Assembly: GCA_047921215.1 (NCBI GenBank)
Contig: JBLRWO010000004.1
Span: 103,094 to 167,093, forward strand
Direction of reading: 5' to 3'
DNA length: 64,000 bases
Source of the DNA: RECM01 sp047921215
GTDB taxonomy: Bacteria; Bacteroidota; Rhodothermia; Balneolales; Cyclonatronaceae
A model generated the notes under the pieces. The model worked only from the letters and a program-made list of their open reading frames with translations, did no database searches and was not told where the DNA came from. Shown piece by piece: positions 26,138 to 35,408 of this stretch (the first letter of the stretch is position 1; each line of letters opens with the position of its first letter). The position numbers were made by a program, and so were the translations under genes.

Positions 26138-27467
26138 TAATCTGTTTAATTCGGTAACCGAACCGGTTCCGCCCGTTCGGCACGACATCGAACTCATTGC
26201 CGTTGAGGATTCCGGCCGCGATTACATCTACCTGCACGACGGGATGGGCTATGCCACACCGAATATAGTGCTTGATCGTGATTTTGCCGGAGTACTTCAT
26301 TTTTTTGACGGTAAACGGAGCATAACCGACATCATCAGTGAACTTTCGAACGGAACAGATGCAGGCTCCGGTGCCACATCCGGCGGTAACGGCAAAGCAG
26401 ACAGTGGCCTCGATGGAAACAGGTACCCTGAAAGCACCGCTGATGGAGAAGCGGATACAGATGCCCCGGCGATGCGCCTGCTCGACGTGATCCGCTACCT
26501 GGATGAAAACGGTCTGTTGCAGTCGCCTTTTTATCGTGAAAAGAAGCGCGAAACGGAGGAATCATTTGAGGCAGCCTCCATCAGGATGCCGGTCTGCGCG
26601 GGCTCATCCTACCCTGAATCGCCTGAAGCTGTACGCACGATGTTTGACGCCGCTTTTAACAGGGTTAATCATCATCAGATTGCCGGCATAAAAGCCCTGT
26701 ACGCTCCCCATATCGACATCCGTGTAGGGCTGGATGTGTATGCCAGTGCGTTTGGACCCTTGAAGAACATGCAACCGAAGCGGGTTGTGATCCTGGCCAC
26801 ATCCCACTACTCGGGGCTGTATTATCCGTATTACGATAACCTGCCCTTTATGGTAAGCCTGAAGGATTTTCAGACCCCATTCGGCCTGCTCAAAAACGAC
26901 AGTGAATTCTGCGAACTTCTGGCCGGTGCGGGTGATGAAGCGGGTGTGACCCTGCGCGACCGTTCTCATCGTGTTGAACACAGTATCGAGTTGCATTTGC
27001 TGTTCCTGCAATACCTGTGGGATCACGATTTCAGCATTGTGCCGGTGCTTGTTGGTCCCCTCGAAGAGCTGATGTACATGAACGGCAGCTATCAGTCGGG
27101 GCAGATTGAAAAATTCAGTGAGCGGCTGCGGTCACTGCTGGATGATGACACCCTGGTTCTTATCAGCGGCGATCAGGCCCATATAGGTAAAAAGTTCGGC
27201 GACCGTGTGCCGGCTTCAGAGCTTTTTGAGGATGTACGTGCATTTGACAGGCAGTTTCTGGATCATGCTGCCGCCGGTTCGGCGGAGGGTATTCTTGAGC
27301 AGGTAAGGGCTATATCGGATGAATACCGGATATGCGGGTTTTCCCCGCTATATACCTGGCTGAAAACGGCTGGCAGTGCAAAGGGAAAGGTAACAGCCTA
27401 TGATTTGTGGGATGAGAGGGAAAGGGAGAGCGCGGTGAGCTTCGGGGCGGTTTTGTTTACTGTATGA
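26130..27467 (+). CDS. Memo-family protein (AmmeMemoRadiSam system protein B-like) with N-terminal extension
   Basis: Protein of 445 residues. Residues ~165-445 match the Memo family (an extradiol-dioxygenase-like fold of uncertain reaction): PVCAGSSYPESPEAVRTMF, LYAPHIDIRVGLDVYASAF, VILATSHYSG, LKDFQTPFGLL, VEHSIELHLLFLQYL, and SGDQAHIGKKFG. The first ~75 residues (YIYLHDGMGYATPNIVLDRD, then VLHFFDGKRSITDIISEL) resemble a PqqD-like peptide-binding domain, joined by a Gly/Ser/Asp-rich linker. Start ATG at 26130 overlaps nth by 8 bases, so translation is likely coupled. No AMMECR1 or radical SAM partner is nearby. The function in this cell is unknown. Confidence 0.8.
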   Translation: MADNLFNSVTEPVPPVRHDIELIAVEDSGRDYIYLHDGMGYATPNIVLDRDFAGVLHFFDGKRSITDIISELSNGTDAGSGATSGGNGKADSGLDGNRYPESTADGEADTDAPAMRLLDVIRYLDENGLLQSPFYREKKRETEESFEAASIRMPVCAGSSYPESPEAVRTMFDAAFNRVNHHQIAGIKALYAPHIDIRVGLDVYASAFGPLKNMQPKRVVILATSHYSGLYYPYYDNLPFMVSLKDFQTPFGLLKNDSEFCELLAGAGDEAGVTLRDRSHRVEHSIELHLLFLQYLWDHDFSIVPVLVGPLEELMYMNGSYQSGQIEKFSERLRSLLDDDTLVLISGDQAHIGKKFGDRVPASELFEDVRAFDRQFLDHAAAGSAEGILEQVRAISDEYRICGFSPLYTWLKTAGSAKGKVTAYDLWDERERESAVSFGAVLFTV

Positions 27468-27695
27468 CATGAAATAGCTTGTCAACTGCCGGTTAGGAAA
27501 AGCAAAAAAGTAAGGGGTTGATGGATTAGTGCTCATTCATATGAGAACAAAAAGTAAAAATCGATGTATACACAGTGGGATTAAAATTTCTTAATAATAT
27601 TTATATTTAAATATTAAGATTTTTTTATATTAGCATCATCCTGCCAGCCTGTTCTTTACTTAAAATCATCCACTATTCATCAAACATCATCTGCT

Positions 27696-28751
27696 ATGGG
27701 ACGAGGTCTTGCATTTATATGTACCGGTATGGTATTTATCTTCGGGATTATACAACTGGGCATCTCAAATCGTCACAACTCGGAAACGGGTATCAACATA
27801 AGTTATGCCAACTGGGTACAGGCGCGCAATGTTGCGGCTTCCGGTGCCGATGTGGCCATTATGGAGCTTGTAAACGATAAAACATGGAATGAGCCCCTTG
27901 ATCTTCAGCTTGGAGGCTATACAGCGAATGTATCTGTAATCAGGCCGGCCGATGATCCTGATCTTGGTGAAGATCAGACTCGCATCGTATCGGTTTCAAC
28001 TATAGGCAATCGCTCGGCCACGGTTAGTTCACTGTTGCAGGAGCGGAGCCCCCTGCCGGATATTGAAGGCGCCATTGGTATTTACAGCGAAGAGGTAGAT
28101 CTTACGTTTTCAGGGGCGGGGTTTACCATCGACGGTACAGACGGCGAAACAGATCCCTCAAAAATGAAATATGGCATTGCCGCAGGTAACAGGGAGGTTT
28201 TTAATGTTCTGAATGACAAACTCAGTGTGAATCAGAAAAACATGATCACGGGTCTCAACGGAAGATCAAGCATTGGCCAGGTCAAAGACAGGAACCAGGA
28301 ATTGATTGACCTGATAACCTGGTACAGGGAGATTGCACAAGTGCCCGGTATGGGGAATTATTTTGACGGGAGTGTTGAATTTACGGGTGCCGATAATTTT
28401 GGCACTACAGACAGCATGCAGGTGACCTATGTTGCCAATACGATGACCATTAAGGGAAATGTTAGCGGCGCCGGCATACTAATAGCAGAAAATCTTGATC
28501 TGCGAGGCGGCGGCGGCAGTTTGAATTTTGACGGACTGATCATTGTAATGGGCCGGGCCAGTATTGTTGGAAACATTGACATTGAAGGTGCCGTGCTGTT
28601 CGGCGGAGAAAAACCGCTCATCTACATTGAAGCAAAGGGAAGTTTCGATATCAGCTACAACAGTGAGTCACTTGAGGGTATCTCACCCTATCTGAAAAGT
28701 TCAGGGGTACCTGTTGATCTGCCTCTGGAACTGGTATCAATATTCGAATAG
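27696..28751 (+). CDS. Membrane-anchored PilX-like/pilin-like protein
   Basis: Protein of 351 residues. It begins with MGRGLAFICTGMVFIFGIIQLG, a single hydrophobic helix as in pilus minor components or pilus-assembly PilX-type proteins, then an extended helix (AARNVAASGADVAIMEL-like pattern). The rest is beta-rich, with a repeating beta-helix-like part near 230-320 (GNVSGAGILIAENLDLRGGG, LIIVMGRASIVGNIDIEGAV). No pilus genes adjoin it. The upstream 228 bases are AT-rich (27585-27635) and probably hold its promoter. It is a single-gene unit. Confidence 0.5.
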   Translation: MGRGLAFICTGMVFIFGIIQLGISNRHNSETGINISYANWVQARNVAASGADVAIMELVNDKTWNEPLDLQLGGYTANVSVIRPADDPDLGEDQTRIVSVSTIGNRSATVSSLLQERSPLPDIEGAIGIYSEEVDLTFSGAGFTIDGTDGETDPSKMKYGIAAGNREVFNVLNDKLSVNQKNMITGLNGRSSIGQVKDRNQELIDLITWYREIAQVPGMGNYFDGSVEFTGADNFGTTDSMQVTYVANTMTIKGNVSGAGILIAENLDLRGGGGSLNFDGLIIVMGRASIVGNIDIEGAVLFGGEKPLIYIEAKGSFDISYNSESLEGISPYLKSSGVPVDLPLELVSIFE

Positions 28752-28922
28752 GTTGAGTCAGAACCGTTTCATGACCTGATTTGAAACGTATTAAGGCCGC
28801 AGTTACCTTGCTCTGTTTTGTTAAACCGGTTTTTGACGGAAAGAGATCATGCCGGGAGTACTAATTGTTAAAAATGGGGTTATTTTGCGGCACGTGATCC
28901 GGTTCAAACCAAATGATGCAGC

Positions 28923-29588
28923 ATGAAAAAAATTATTGCCGTACTGGTACTGTTCATTGTAATACTTACGGGAATCGTGCTTGTGAAAACGCTGAGCCTT
29001 CAATCCCGGCAGATTGAGGTTGATCCGGTATCCATGCCCGATTTTGATTACGAGGAAGCGGCCGGGCGCCTGGGCGGGGCAATCCGCATCCCGACGATCT
29101 CCCCGGAGGATACTTCCCTGCGGGATGTGGCTGCTTTTGAAGCGTTCATCCGGTTTGTCGGTGAAAATTTCCCGCTTGTTCATCGCAGGCTGCAACCCGA
29201 ACTGGTAAACAGGTACGGCCTGCTGTACACCTGGCCGGGTACGGACGAGTCGCTTGATCCGTGGTTACTGACGGGCCATTATGATGTGGTGCCTGTTGAG
29301 CCGGCATCCCCGGTTTCTGAAACGGATACATCCACCTTCAAACTGTTGCACCGCTCCATAAAAGCGTACTACCCGGATGCGCTTGTAGCTCCCTACCTGG
29401 TTCTGGGCGCCACCGACGCCCGCCATTACACCGGCCTGAGCGACCAGGTATTCCGGTTTATGCCGGTATCGCTTCAGAACGATGACCTTGCCCTGCTTCA
29501 CGGTATAAATGAACGAATATCGGTACGTGAGTACGCCCGTTCGATCGCTTTCTACCGTCATCTGATCCTGGAGATGGAGAACCTGTGA
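28923..29588 (+). pseudogene. M20 carboxypeptidase with a large in-frame internal deletion
   Basis: The first ~127 residues match the start of M20 family carboxypeptidases of the CPS1 type: an N-terminal membrane anchor (MKKIIAVLVLFIVILTGIVL), GGAIRIPTISPEDTS, and WLLTGHYDVVPVEPA with the first zinc His and catalytic Asp. The sequence then jumps straight to the family's C-terminal part (SPVSETDTSTFKLLHRSIKA, VLGATDARHYTGLSDQVFRF). The central ~250 or more residues with the remaining metal ligands and the dimerisation domain are gone, so it cannot be a working peptidase of this type. The reading frame is kept, and its TGA stop overlaps the GTG of the next gene, so it may still drive translation of that gene. 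Confidence 0.8.
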
Positions 29589-30877
29589 CCTCATCCCCGA
29601 AAAAGGTGATCATTGTCGGAGCAGGTGCTGCGGGACTCACTGCGGCTATATTTGCCGCCGGAGCCGGAGCAGGCGCCCGGGTCACCCTGCTTGAACGCAC
29701 CGACAAGGCCGGGAAGAAAATCCTGATGTCGGGTGGGACCCGCTGCAATGTATTGCCGGTAACCATGGAACGGAGTGATTATTTTACGGGTTCGTCCCCC
29801 AATCTGATGAAACGCATCATCCGGTCGTGGTCGCTCGATGCCTGCAGGGAGTGGTTTACCGGGCACCTCGGTTTGAAACTTGCCTGTGAAACCTCATCCA
29901 ATAAATGGTTTCCGGAAAGCAATTCAGCCAGAGAGGTTCGTGATGTACTGCTGAACAAAGCTCTTGACAGTGGTGTGAGCGTAGTATATAACGCACCGGT
30001 CAGCCGGATTGAACGGCGGAAGGAGATGTGGGTGGTGCACATTGAACCAAAAGGAGCCCGTGAGACCCGTGGCAGAGGCAGGGTAAAAGCTGCGGAAACA
30101 CAGACAATGGAATGTGATGCCCTTATTATCGCTTCGGGCGGCCTCTCCGTGCCGTCGATCGGAACGGACGGCATGGGTCACCGTTTCCTTGAAAAGGCGG
30201 GTCACCAAACCACGCCGGTCTATGCGGCCCTCACCCCGCTCACCGGGTCAGATGCCGGGCACAGGCAGCTGGCCGGAGTAAGCCTGGATGTGCAGCTGAG
30301 CGTGTACCGGGAGGGGCGGAAAGTGGCGGAGTCGAACCGTTCCGGTTTCCTGTTCACGCATCGGGGCTACAGCGGACCGGCGGTTCTGGATGTATCACAT
30401 TACCAGGTCCTTGCCATGGAACACGGGCATCCGGTACCGGAGTACCGGGTGAACTGGGAGGGAACCGGCCGGGAAACCTGGGAGCAACGGCTGATCGCGG
30501 GTAAGGGAAACGTTGTCTCGGTTCTTAAGAACCATCTGCCTAACCGCCTCGCCGATGCACTTTGCCTCGATGCGGGGGTAACCGGCAGGAATTGCGCCGA
30601 ACTGGGTCGCAACGACCGGAAAAAGCTGTTGCAGCTCCTCACGGAGTATCCGCTAGAAATTTCGGGTCACGAGGGCTATAAAAAGGCGGAGGTGACAGGC
30701 GGCGGCGTTCCTCTCGGCGAGATCAACACCGCGACGCTTGAGAGCAGCATCCACCCGCGGCTGTATTTGTGTGGTGAAATACTCGATGTGTTCGGACGAA
30801 TTGGCGGGTTCAACTTCTACTGGGCCTGGGTAACAGGGCGACTGGCCGGTCTTAGCGCCGCGAAGGCCGGAAACTGA
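29585..30877 (+). CDS. NAD(P)/FAD-dependent oxidoreductase, HI0933/YhiN family
   Basis: Flavoprotein of 430 residues, cytoplasmic; the exact reaction of the family is not settled (some members act on bile acids or organic sulfur). Marks: the N-terminal dinucleotide motif KKVIIVGAGAAGLTAAIFAA, ERTDKAGKKILMSGGTRCNV, a second motif LIIASGGLSVPSIGTDGMGH, and the C-terminal KAEVTGGGVPLGEI with LYLCGEILDVFGRIGGFNF. GTG at 29585 overlaps the stop of the deleted peptidase by 4 bases, which fixes the start. The length is normal. Downstream (30878-31062) nothing is recognised. Confidence 0.9.
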   Translation: MTSSPKKVIIVGAGAAGLTAAIFAAGAGAGARVTLLERTDKAGKKILMSGGTRCNVLPVTMERSDYFTGSSPNLMKRIIRSWSLDACREWFTGHLGLKLACETSSNKWFPESNSAREVRDVLLNKALDSGVSVVYNAPVSRIERRKEMWVVHIEPKGARETRGRGRVKAAETQTMECDALIIASGGLSVPSIGTDGMGHRFLEKAGHQTTPVYAALTPLTGSDAGHRQLAGVSLDVQLSVYREGRKVAESNRSGFLFTHRGYSGPAVLDVSHYQVLAMEHGHPVPEYRVNWEGTGRETWEQRLIAGKGNVVSVLKNHLPNRLADALCLDAGVTGRNCAELGRNDRKKLLQLLTEYPLEISGHEGYKKAEVTGGGVPLGEINTATLESSIHPRLYLCGEILDVFGRIGGFNFYWAWVTGRLAGLSAAKAGN

Positions 30878-31062
30878 CCGGGGCTTACAGGGGTTTTGTT
30901 TGCCTGAAAAATCTATATCCGTTCAGGTTTTTTTGGGTTATAAGAATTATTATAGATACAGCCGTTATAAACGCGAAAAAGCAGGGCCTGAATGGTTAAC
31001 CTTCGGCAAACTGGCGCCAATAATGTATTGAACCAGCTTATGCCCGTCACAGAAAATTCCAA

Positions 31063-31428
31063 ATGAAAATATCAGGTATACACCATTATGCCATCGTTGT
31101 AAGCGACCTGGAAAGCTCTGTCGGCTTTTACAGGGATGTTCTGAATCTTGTTGAAATCCCGATCCCGGAGACGTTCTATGCCGCCGGTATCTCTGCGCGC
31201 TGGATTGCCGTTGGATCCGGACAAATACATCTCATCTGTGGTGATGAACCGCAAACAGCCAGCCGCCGCCATGCTGCCCTGATGATTGAGGATGCAGCCA
31301 CGGCCCGGCAAATGCTGATGGATAAGGGGTACATGGTTCGTGAGACGACCCCGATTCCGGGTTACGACCGTTTTTTTACTGCCGATCCGGATGGAAACCG
31401 GTTGGAATTGATCCAATCGTTATCATGA
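31063..31428 (+). CDS. VOC (glyoxalase/bleomycin-resistance) superfamily protein
   Basis: Protein of 121 residues with the single-module pair of beta-alpha-beta-beta-beta units: ISGIHHYAIVVSDLESSVGFYRDVL (first metal His), WIAVGSGQIHLIC (second), and the C-terminal FFTADPDGNRLELIQ (metal Glu). The metal-binding His/Glu set suggests a metal enzyme such as a lyase or dioxygenase rather than a simple binding protein, but the substrate is unknown. ATG at 31063. A lipoprotein gene follows after 24 bases. Confidence 0.85.
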   Translation: MKISGIHHYAIVVSDLESSVGFYRDVLNLVEIPIPETFYAAGISARWIAVGSGQIHLICGDEPQTASRRHAALMIEDAATARQMLMDKGYMVRETTPIPGYDRFFTADPDGNRLELIQSLS

Positions 31429-31452
31429 TATGAATTTAAATCTAACACCCTG

Positions 31453-32295
31453 ATGCTTCTGAACAGTCGAATAGTACCCGATACCGGTTATGCCGGAAAA
31501 TTTTCCCGATCCGTAAGAAGAATTCGTGAAGGCACCCGTGTACTGCCATGTGCTGCCAGCCTTGCAGCTATACTAACCATGGCCATGCTCCTGATGGCCT
31601 GCTCGAACCAGGTATCTGTGCCGGAAGTGCAACGCATTATAGACCGGTCAATAGAAGTGCACGGCGGCGACCGCTACCTGAGATCGGAGATCACGTTCAC
31701 CTTCAGGGACATCCACTACCTGGCACGGCGAGAAAACGGGTTGTATTCATACGAACGCCGGTTTACCGACGAACGGGGTACCATTCATGATGTGTACAAT
31801 AACAGCGGTTTCAACCGCACTATAAGCGGTGAACCTGAGCCCCTCGACGAAGAATATACCGGGCGTTACCGACGCAGTGTGAACTCGGTTATCTATTTTG
31901 CCCTGCTTCCCTATGCATTAAACGATCCGGCCGTAAGAAAGAACTACCTCGGTCGCGAGATCATCGGGAACAGCGACTATCACAAGATCGAAGTCACTTT
32001 TGAACAGGAAGGCGGCGGCCGCGATTTCGAGGATGTATTCGTGTACTGGATCCATCCCGAAACCTATACAATGGATTATATGGCCTACGAGTATTTCACC
32101 GATGGGGGAGGAATCCGCTTCAGGCAAGCCCTGAATCCCAGAGAAATTGGCGGTATCCGGTTTGCAGACTACAATAATTACCGCCCGGTAAGCGAAACCG
32201 ACACCGTCTACGATATGGGGGCCGCTTTCGAAGAGGGCCGCCTCGAACTGGTCTCGATTATCAGCCTGGAAAACATCCGGGTTGAAGGCCTCTAA
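31453..32295 (+). CDS. Lipoprotein, DUF6503-like
   Basis: Envelope lipoprotein of 280 residues. The signal has an N-terminal extension of about 30 residues before the hydrophobic core (AASLAAILTMAMLLMAC); Cys at ~50 is the lipid-attachment site. The mature part (VHGGDRYLRSEITFTFRDIH, FVYWIHPETYTMDYMAYEYF, NPREIGGIRFADYNNYRP) resembles the DUF6503 group of Bacteroidota lipoproteins, likely a lipid- or ligand-binding beta-fold like LolA/LppX. ATG at 31453 chosen because no later start precedes the signal core. The function is unknown. Confidence 0.65.
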   Translation: MLLNSRIVPDTGYAGKFSRSVRRIREGTRVLPCAASLAAILTMAMLLMACSNQVSVPEVQRIIDRSIEVHGGDRYLRSEITFTFRDIHYLARRENGLYSYERRFTDERGTIHDVYNNSGFNRTISGEPEPLDEEYTGRYRRSVNSVIYFALLPYALNDPAVRKNYLGREIIGNSDYHKIEVTFEQEGGGRDFEDVFVYWIHPETYTMDYMAYEYFTDGGGIRFRQALNPREIGGIRFADYNNYRPVSETDTVYDMGAAFEEGRLELVSIISLENIRVEGL

Positions 32296-32318
32296 CAGGG
32301 CAATCCCCCCAGGCGACC

Positions 32319-32395
32319 GTCAGGAGTCCGGAGCAAGGCCTGAGCGCAATGTAGTGAATCCGTAGGGTGAAGCAGAGGTCCCTGAAGAGTCACAG
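32319..32395. repeat. degenerate family 1-like repeat
   Basis: GTCAGGAGTCCGGAGCAAGG and CCTGAGCGCAATGTAGTGAA, followed by GGTGAAGCAGAGG, recall family 1 in the reverse sense (GAGCGCAAYGYAGTGAA) but with many changes. It lies between two converging genes. Confidence 0.45.
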
Positions 32396-32451
32396 GCATG
32401 TTCACTGAAGAAAAGACATGCCAATTCTATCCCACTACTGTACGCTATTAA

Positions 32452-33063
32452 TCACTCAAATCCCATACCCTTTAACCGGTCTCTGAAGTATCCGATTTCC
32501 AGATACGGATACAGGTTCTCGCCAGGGCAAACCGTGCTGGTCGCATAATCCCTGTGCCCGCCTATCACATCCGTTGTAAGATTGAAACGCCGGGCCATCA
32601 GGGCCATGAGTGAAGTGACCGCATCGATCTGGGCCTGATTAGGTTCAACCAGCTCAAAATTGCCAAGCACGCAAATCAGGGCATGCCCGGTTGGATCGTA
32701 ATCGGTGTTGGTGTCGCCGGGAATCAGCACGCTGCGCCCCTCGTAAATCCGTCCCTGCGGATCGATCAGGTAGTGGTAGGGCAGATCAATCCAGTTGCGG
32801 TCGCTGCGTGACCAGCTTTGCAGGTTTCGCAGGTAGGTTGGGGTATCGGCTGTGTCGGCGAAGGTTACACCACCATGGTGCAGGGTGATGTAACGCAGTT
32901 CGTGGGGTTCAACCTCTGTATCGAACGCGATGCGCTCACCACCCCATACCTCCTGCAGGATGATGCCCGATTCGACGATCTCAGGGTTGAAATCGGCCGA
33001 ATGTGAACAAGACAGTATAAGGATCAGGGATACTATGAAGGGTATGGAAGACTGGTGGTTCAT
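32452..33063 (-). CDS. Lipoprotein N-acetylmuramoyl-L-alanine amidase (PGRP/Amidase_2 type)
   Basis: Zinc amidase that removes stem peptides from peptidoglycan fragments. ATG at 33063 gives a lipoprotein signal (MNHQSSIPFIVSLILILSC) with Cys at residue 19; the frame continues upstream but adds a basic, non-signal extension. The domain (~40-195) has LRYITLHHGGVTF (first zinc His), the PGRP-type YHYLIDPQGRIYEGR, GHALICVLGNFE, and GGHRDYATSTVCPGENLYPY with the second zinc His and the zinc Cys. It is 203 residues long. The AmpG-like permease gene lies 207 bases upstream on the same strand, separated by repeats, so the two may share a role in wall-fragment uptake. Confidence 0.88.
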   Translation of the reverse strand: MNHQSSIPFIVSLILILSCSHSADFNPEIVESGIILQEVWGGERIAFDTEVEPHELRYITLHHGGVTFADTADTPTYLRNLQSWSRSDRNWIDLPYHYLIDPQGRIYEGRSVLIPGDTNTDYDPTGHALICVLGNFELVEPNQAQIDAVTSLMALMARRFNLTTDVIGGHRDYATSTVCPGENLYPYLEIGYFRDRLKGMGFE

Positions 33064-33162
33064 AATTCGGACTGGATGGGTCTTATTGTTTTTAGGGGAA
33101 AGAAAAAGTGAAAGTTTGTTTGAGGGTAAGCCGTTATTAGTGCGGCCCCGGGGGAGGGAGAA

Positions 33163-33270
33163 ACTCTTCAAGGACCTTCGCCATGCCCTTCGACTTCACT
33201 GCGTTGCGCTCAGGCCATGCTCAGGACTCTTGAAGGTTTCCGTTTATAGTCTTGAAGGTTTCCGTTTATA
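33163..33270. repeat. family 1 repeat copy plus a 22-bp tandem duplication
   Basis: The first part (CATGCCCTTCGACTTCACTG, GCGTTGCGCTCAGGCCATGC) is a family 1 copy bounded by ACTCTTCAAGG and its inverse CTTGAAG. It is followed by two tandem copies of a 22-bp unit ending TTGAAGGTTTCCGTTTATA (33228 and 33250), the second touching the stop codon of the permease gene. Confidence 0.7.
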
Positions 33271-35187
33271 CTATTCGTTATCGGGTTGGCCGGGTACTTC
33301 ATCGCCCTCTTTCTTTTTGCCGAATTCGGGATCAAGCGGGATGAAGTAGGTGATGATGAAGGCGGGTATGGTCGCGATCAGAACCCAGATGAAGAAGTTC
33401 TGATACCCGATAATCTCCTGTATCCAGCCGCTCACCATGCCGGGAATCATCATGCCAAGTGCCATGAAGCCAGTTGTGATGGCGAAGTGTGCGGTTTTGT
33501 GCTCACCTTCGCTCACATAGATCATGAAGAGCATGTAGGCGGTAAAACCGAATCCGTAACCAAACTGCTCAATGGCCACACAGATGTTGATGATGAGGAA
33601 ATCACTCGGCATGGTTGTTGCCAGGTAAATATAGACCGCGTTGGGCAGGTTAATGGCAATCACCATGGGCCAGAGCCAGAATTTGAGTCCGTGCCGGGCC
33701 GCCATGATGCCTCCCAGAATACCGCCGAAGGTGAGGGCCAGGATGCCTACGGTACCGTACACAAAGCCGACCTCGCCGGTGGTCAGGGCGAGCCCGCCCA
33801 CTTCCTGCGTATCGAGCAGGAAGGGTGATGCCAGTTTTACCAGTTGTGCCTCGCCCAGGCGATAGAGCAGCAGGAAAGCGATGATGACCAGAATCTTGTC
33901 CTTACGGAAGAACAGGGCGAAAGTGCGGAAGAACTCGGTCAGAATGCTCTTGCCTCCGTTGCTGATGGCGGGTTTGTCGGCCACCGGATAGGGAAGGATC
34001 AGTTTATGGTACACAAAGAAGAAGAGGAACATGCCGCAGAGCAGGAAGAAGGTGATAGACCATGCAAGGGGGATATTTCCGGAACGCGCAGCAAAACTGG
34101 CGGATGTGGCGAAATCGAGTTTCGGGTCGATTTGTATGACTGCCATCACAGGCTGCGTCCAGTTGTTCCGGGTGATCACGAATCGATCACCTTCGATGAG
34201 CGAGATACTGGTATCACCCGATTCACGGCCAAAATTGACCACCACTTCCTCGTCGGCGGGAGGCGGCCCCGACAGCCGGAAGTAGACCACGCCGAGGTTG
34301 CCGCGTGTGTCTTCGAGCAGCATTTCGTCTTCGGGCGGACCAAAATTGCGCCTCAGGAAAGATTCAAGCGGACTTGCCACAAACCGGCTCCACCACGAAG
34401 CCTCCAATTCGGTTGTCGGTCGGGCGTCGCCGACCTGACGGTCGAGCAGTTCCGCCTGGTAGAAATTGTGACGGGTATTCCAGCGCCGGCTGAAGGCAAT
34501 GAGCGAATCGGCGTACTCTTTCTGTACGCGTTCCGTAGAAACTTCGAGTATTTTGGGATAGGTGATGATGCGCAGGTCACCATTGATGCCGGAATCGAAA
34601 GTGAGTGAATCGGGATGGATGAACATAGACTGTTCGACAGCGGTACTGGTTCGCACATCAACATTTACGGTATCGAGTCCGCTGTTGCTTTCGATGTATC
34701 CGGCCAGGATTATGAGCAGCCCCTGCCCGGTAATCATCGCGATTCTGTAGAAGGTACTTCTCACCCCGACAAACCAGGCCTGATCGTGTTTGGAAAGGCC
34801 CAGCATGTAGAAACCGTCGGCGGCGATGTCGTGCGTGGCAGAACTGAAGGCGAGCAGCCACATAAAGGCCAGTGAATACTTGAAAAAGTCGGGCATGGGA
34901 ATGGTCAGGGCTACCCCGCCGAGTCCGGCTCCGACGAGCAGCTGCATGGCGATGATCCATGCCCGTTTGGTCTTAACCAGGTCGACCAGCGGACTCCAGA
35001 GCGGTTTGATCACCCACGGCAGGTACAACCAGCTGGTATACAGGGCGATATCGGTATTCGATATACCCAGCCGTTTGTACATGATTACGGAAACCAGCAT
35101 CACAACCACATAGGGGATGCCCTGGGCAAAATAGATCGTGGGAACCCATGCCCACGGATTCCTGAAGGTTGGTTTATCCTTCGCCAT
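33271..35187 (-). CDS. AmpG-like major facilitator permease with large soluble insert
   Basis: Inner-membrane transporter of 638 residues. Residues 1-165 hold the first transmembrane helices, with an AmpG-like pattern (PYVVVMLVSVIMYKRLGIS, YLPWVIKPLWSPLVD, SATHDIAADGFY). Residues ~165-372 are a hydrophilic, charged stretch (STERVQKEYADSLIAFSRRW, PPADEEVVVNFGRESGD) absent from E. coli AmpG. The remaining helices follow (LAWSITFFLLCGMFLFFFVY, to GYQNFFIWVLIATIPAFIIT). AmpG-type proteins import anhydro-muropeptides or related sugars (family knowledge), and the neighbours (amidase, NagB fusion) agree. ATG at 35187. It follows the NagB gene on the same strand, with a terminator between. Confidence 0.82.
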   Translation of the reverse strand: MAKDKPTFRNPWAWVPTIYFAQGIPYVVVMLVSVIMYKRLGISNTDIALYTSWLYLPWVIKPLWSPLVDLVKTKRAWIIAMQLLVGAGLGGVALTIPMPDFFKYSLAFMWLLAFSSATHDIAADGFYMLGLSKHDQAWFVGVRSTFYRIAMITGQGLLIILAGYIESNSGLDTVNVDVRTSTAVEQSMFIHPDSLTFDSGINGDLRIITYPKILEVSTERVQKEYADSLIAFSRRWNTRHNFYQAELLDRQVGDARPTTELEASWWSRFVASPLESFLRRNFGPPEDEMLLEDTRGNLGVVYFRLSGPPPADEEVVVNFGRESGDTSISLIEGDRFVITRNNWTQPVMAVIQIDPKLDFATSASFAARSGNIPLAWSITFFLLCGMFLFFFVYHKLILPYPVADKPAISNGGKSILTEFFRTFALFFRKDKILVIIAFLLLYRLGEAQLVKLASPFLLDTQEVGGLALTTGEVGFVYGTVGILALTFGGILGGIMAARHGLKFWLWPMVIAINLPNAVYIYLATTMPSDFLIINICVAIEQFGYGFGFTAYMLFMIYVSEGEHKTAHFAITTGFMALGMMIPGMVSGWIQEIIGYQNFFIWVLIATIPAFIITYFIPLDPEFGKKKEGDEVPGQPDNE

Positions 35188-35368
35188 AGGTTAAAACCTT
35201 TAGTAAGTACAGGTCCGGTAAATCCCTGTTTCCATAAAAGTCTGTACCGATCTGCAAGATGAAAACAGGGTTGTCCGTTCCAGTAAAGTGATGATAATCA
35301 GATGGCGGTCGGGCCGTCTGTTTGGAGTAATTATACGTGTAACAAAAAAAGGATTTTGTTCAGATAAA

Positions 35369-35396
35369 AAAACACCCCGTTTGTGCGGGGTGTTTT
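35369..35396 (-). terminator. bidirectional intrinsic terminator after the NagB gene
   Basis: AAAACACCCCG and CGGGGTGTTTT form an 11-bp stem with a 6-base loop, with A-rich sequence on one side giving a T-run on the minus strand. It lies 13 bases after the minus-strand stop of the NagB fusion gene and separates it from the downstream permease gene, which must then use its own promoter. Confidence 0.85.
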
Positions 35397-35408
35397 AAGA
35401 ATACTCTG

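Noticed and set aside
33844..34608. 254-residue plus-strand ORF
   Set aside because: It lies wholly antisense inside the permease gene, has no family features and shadows its codons.
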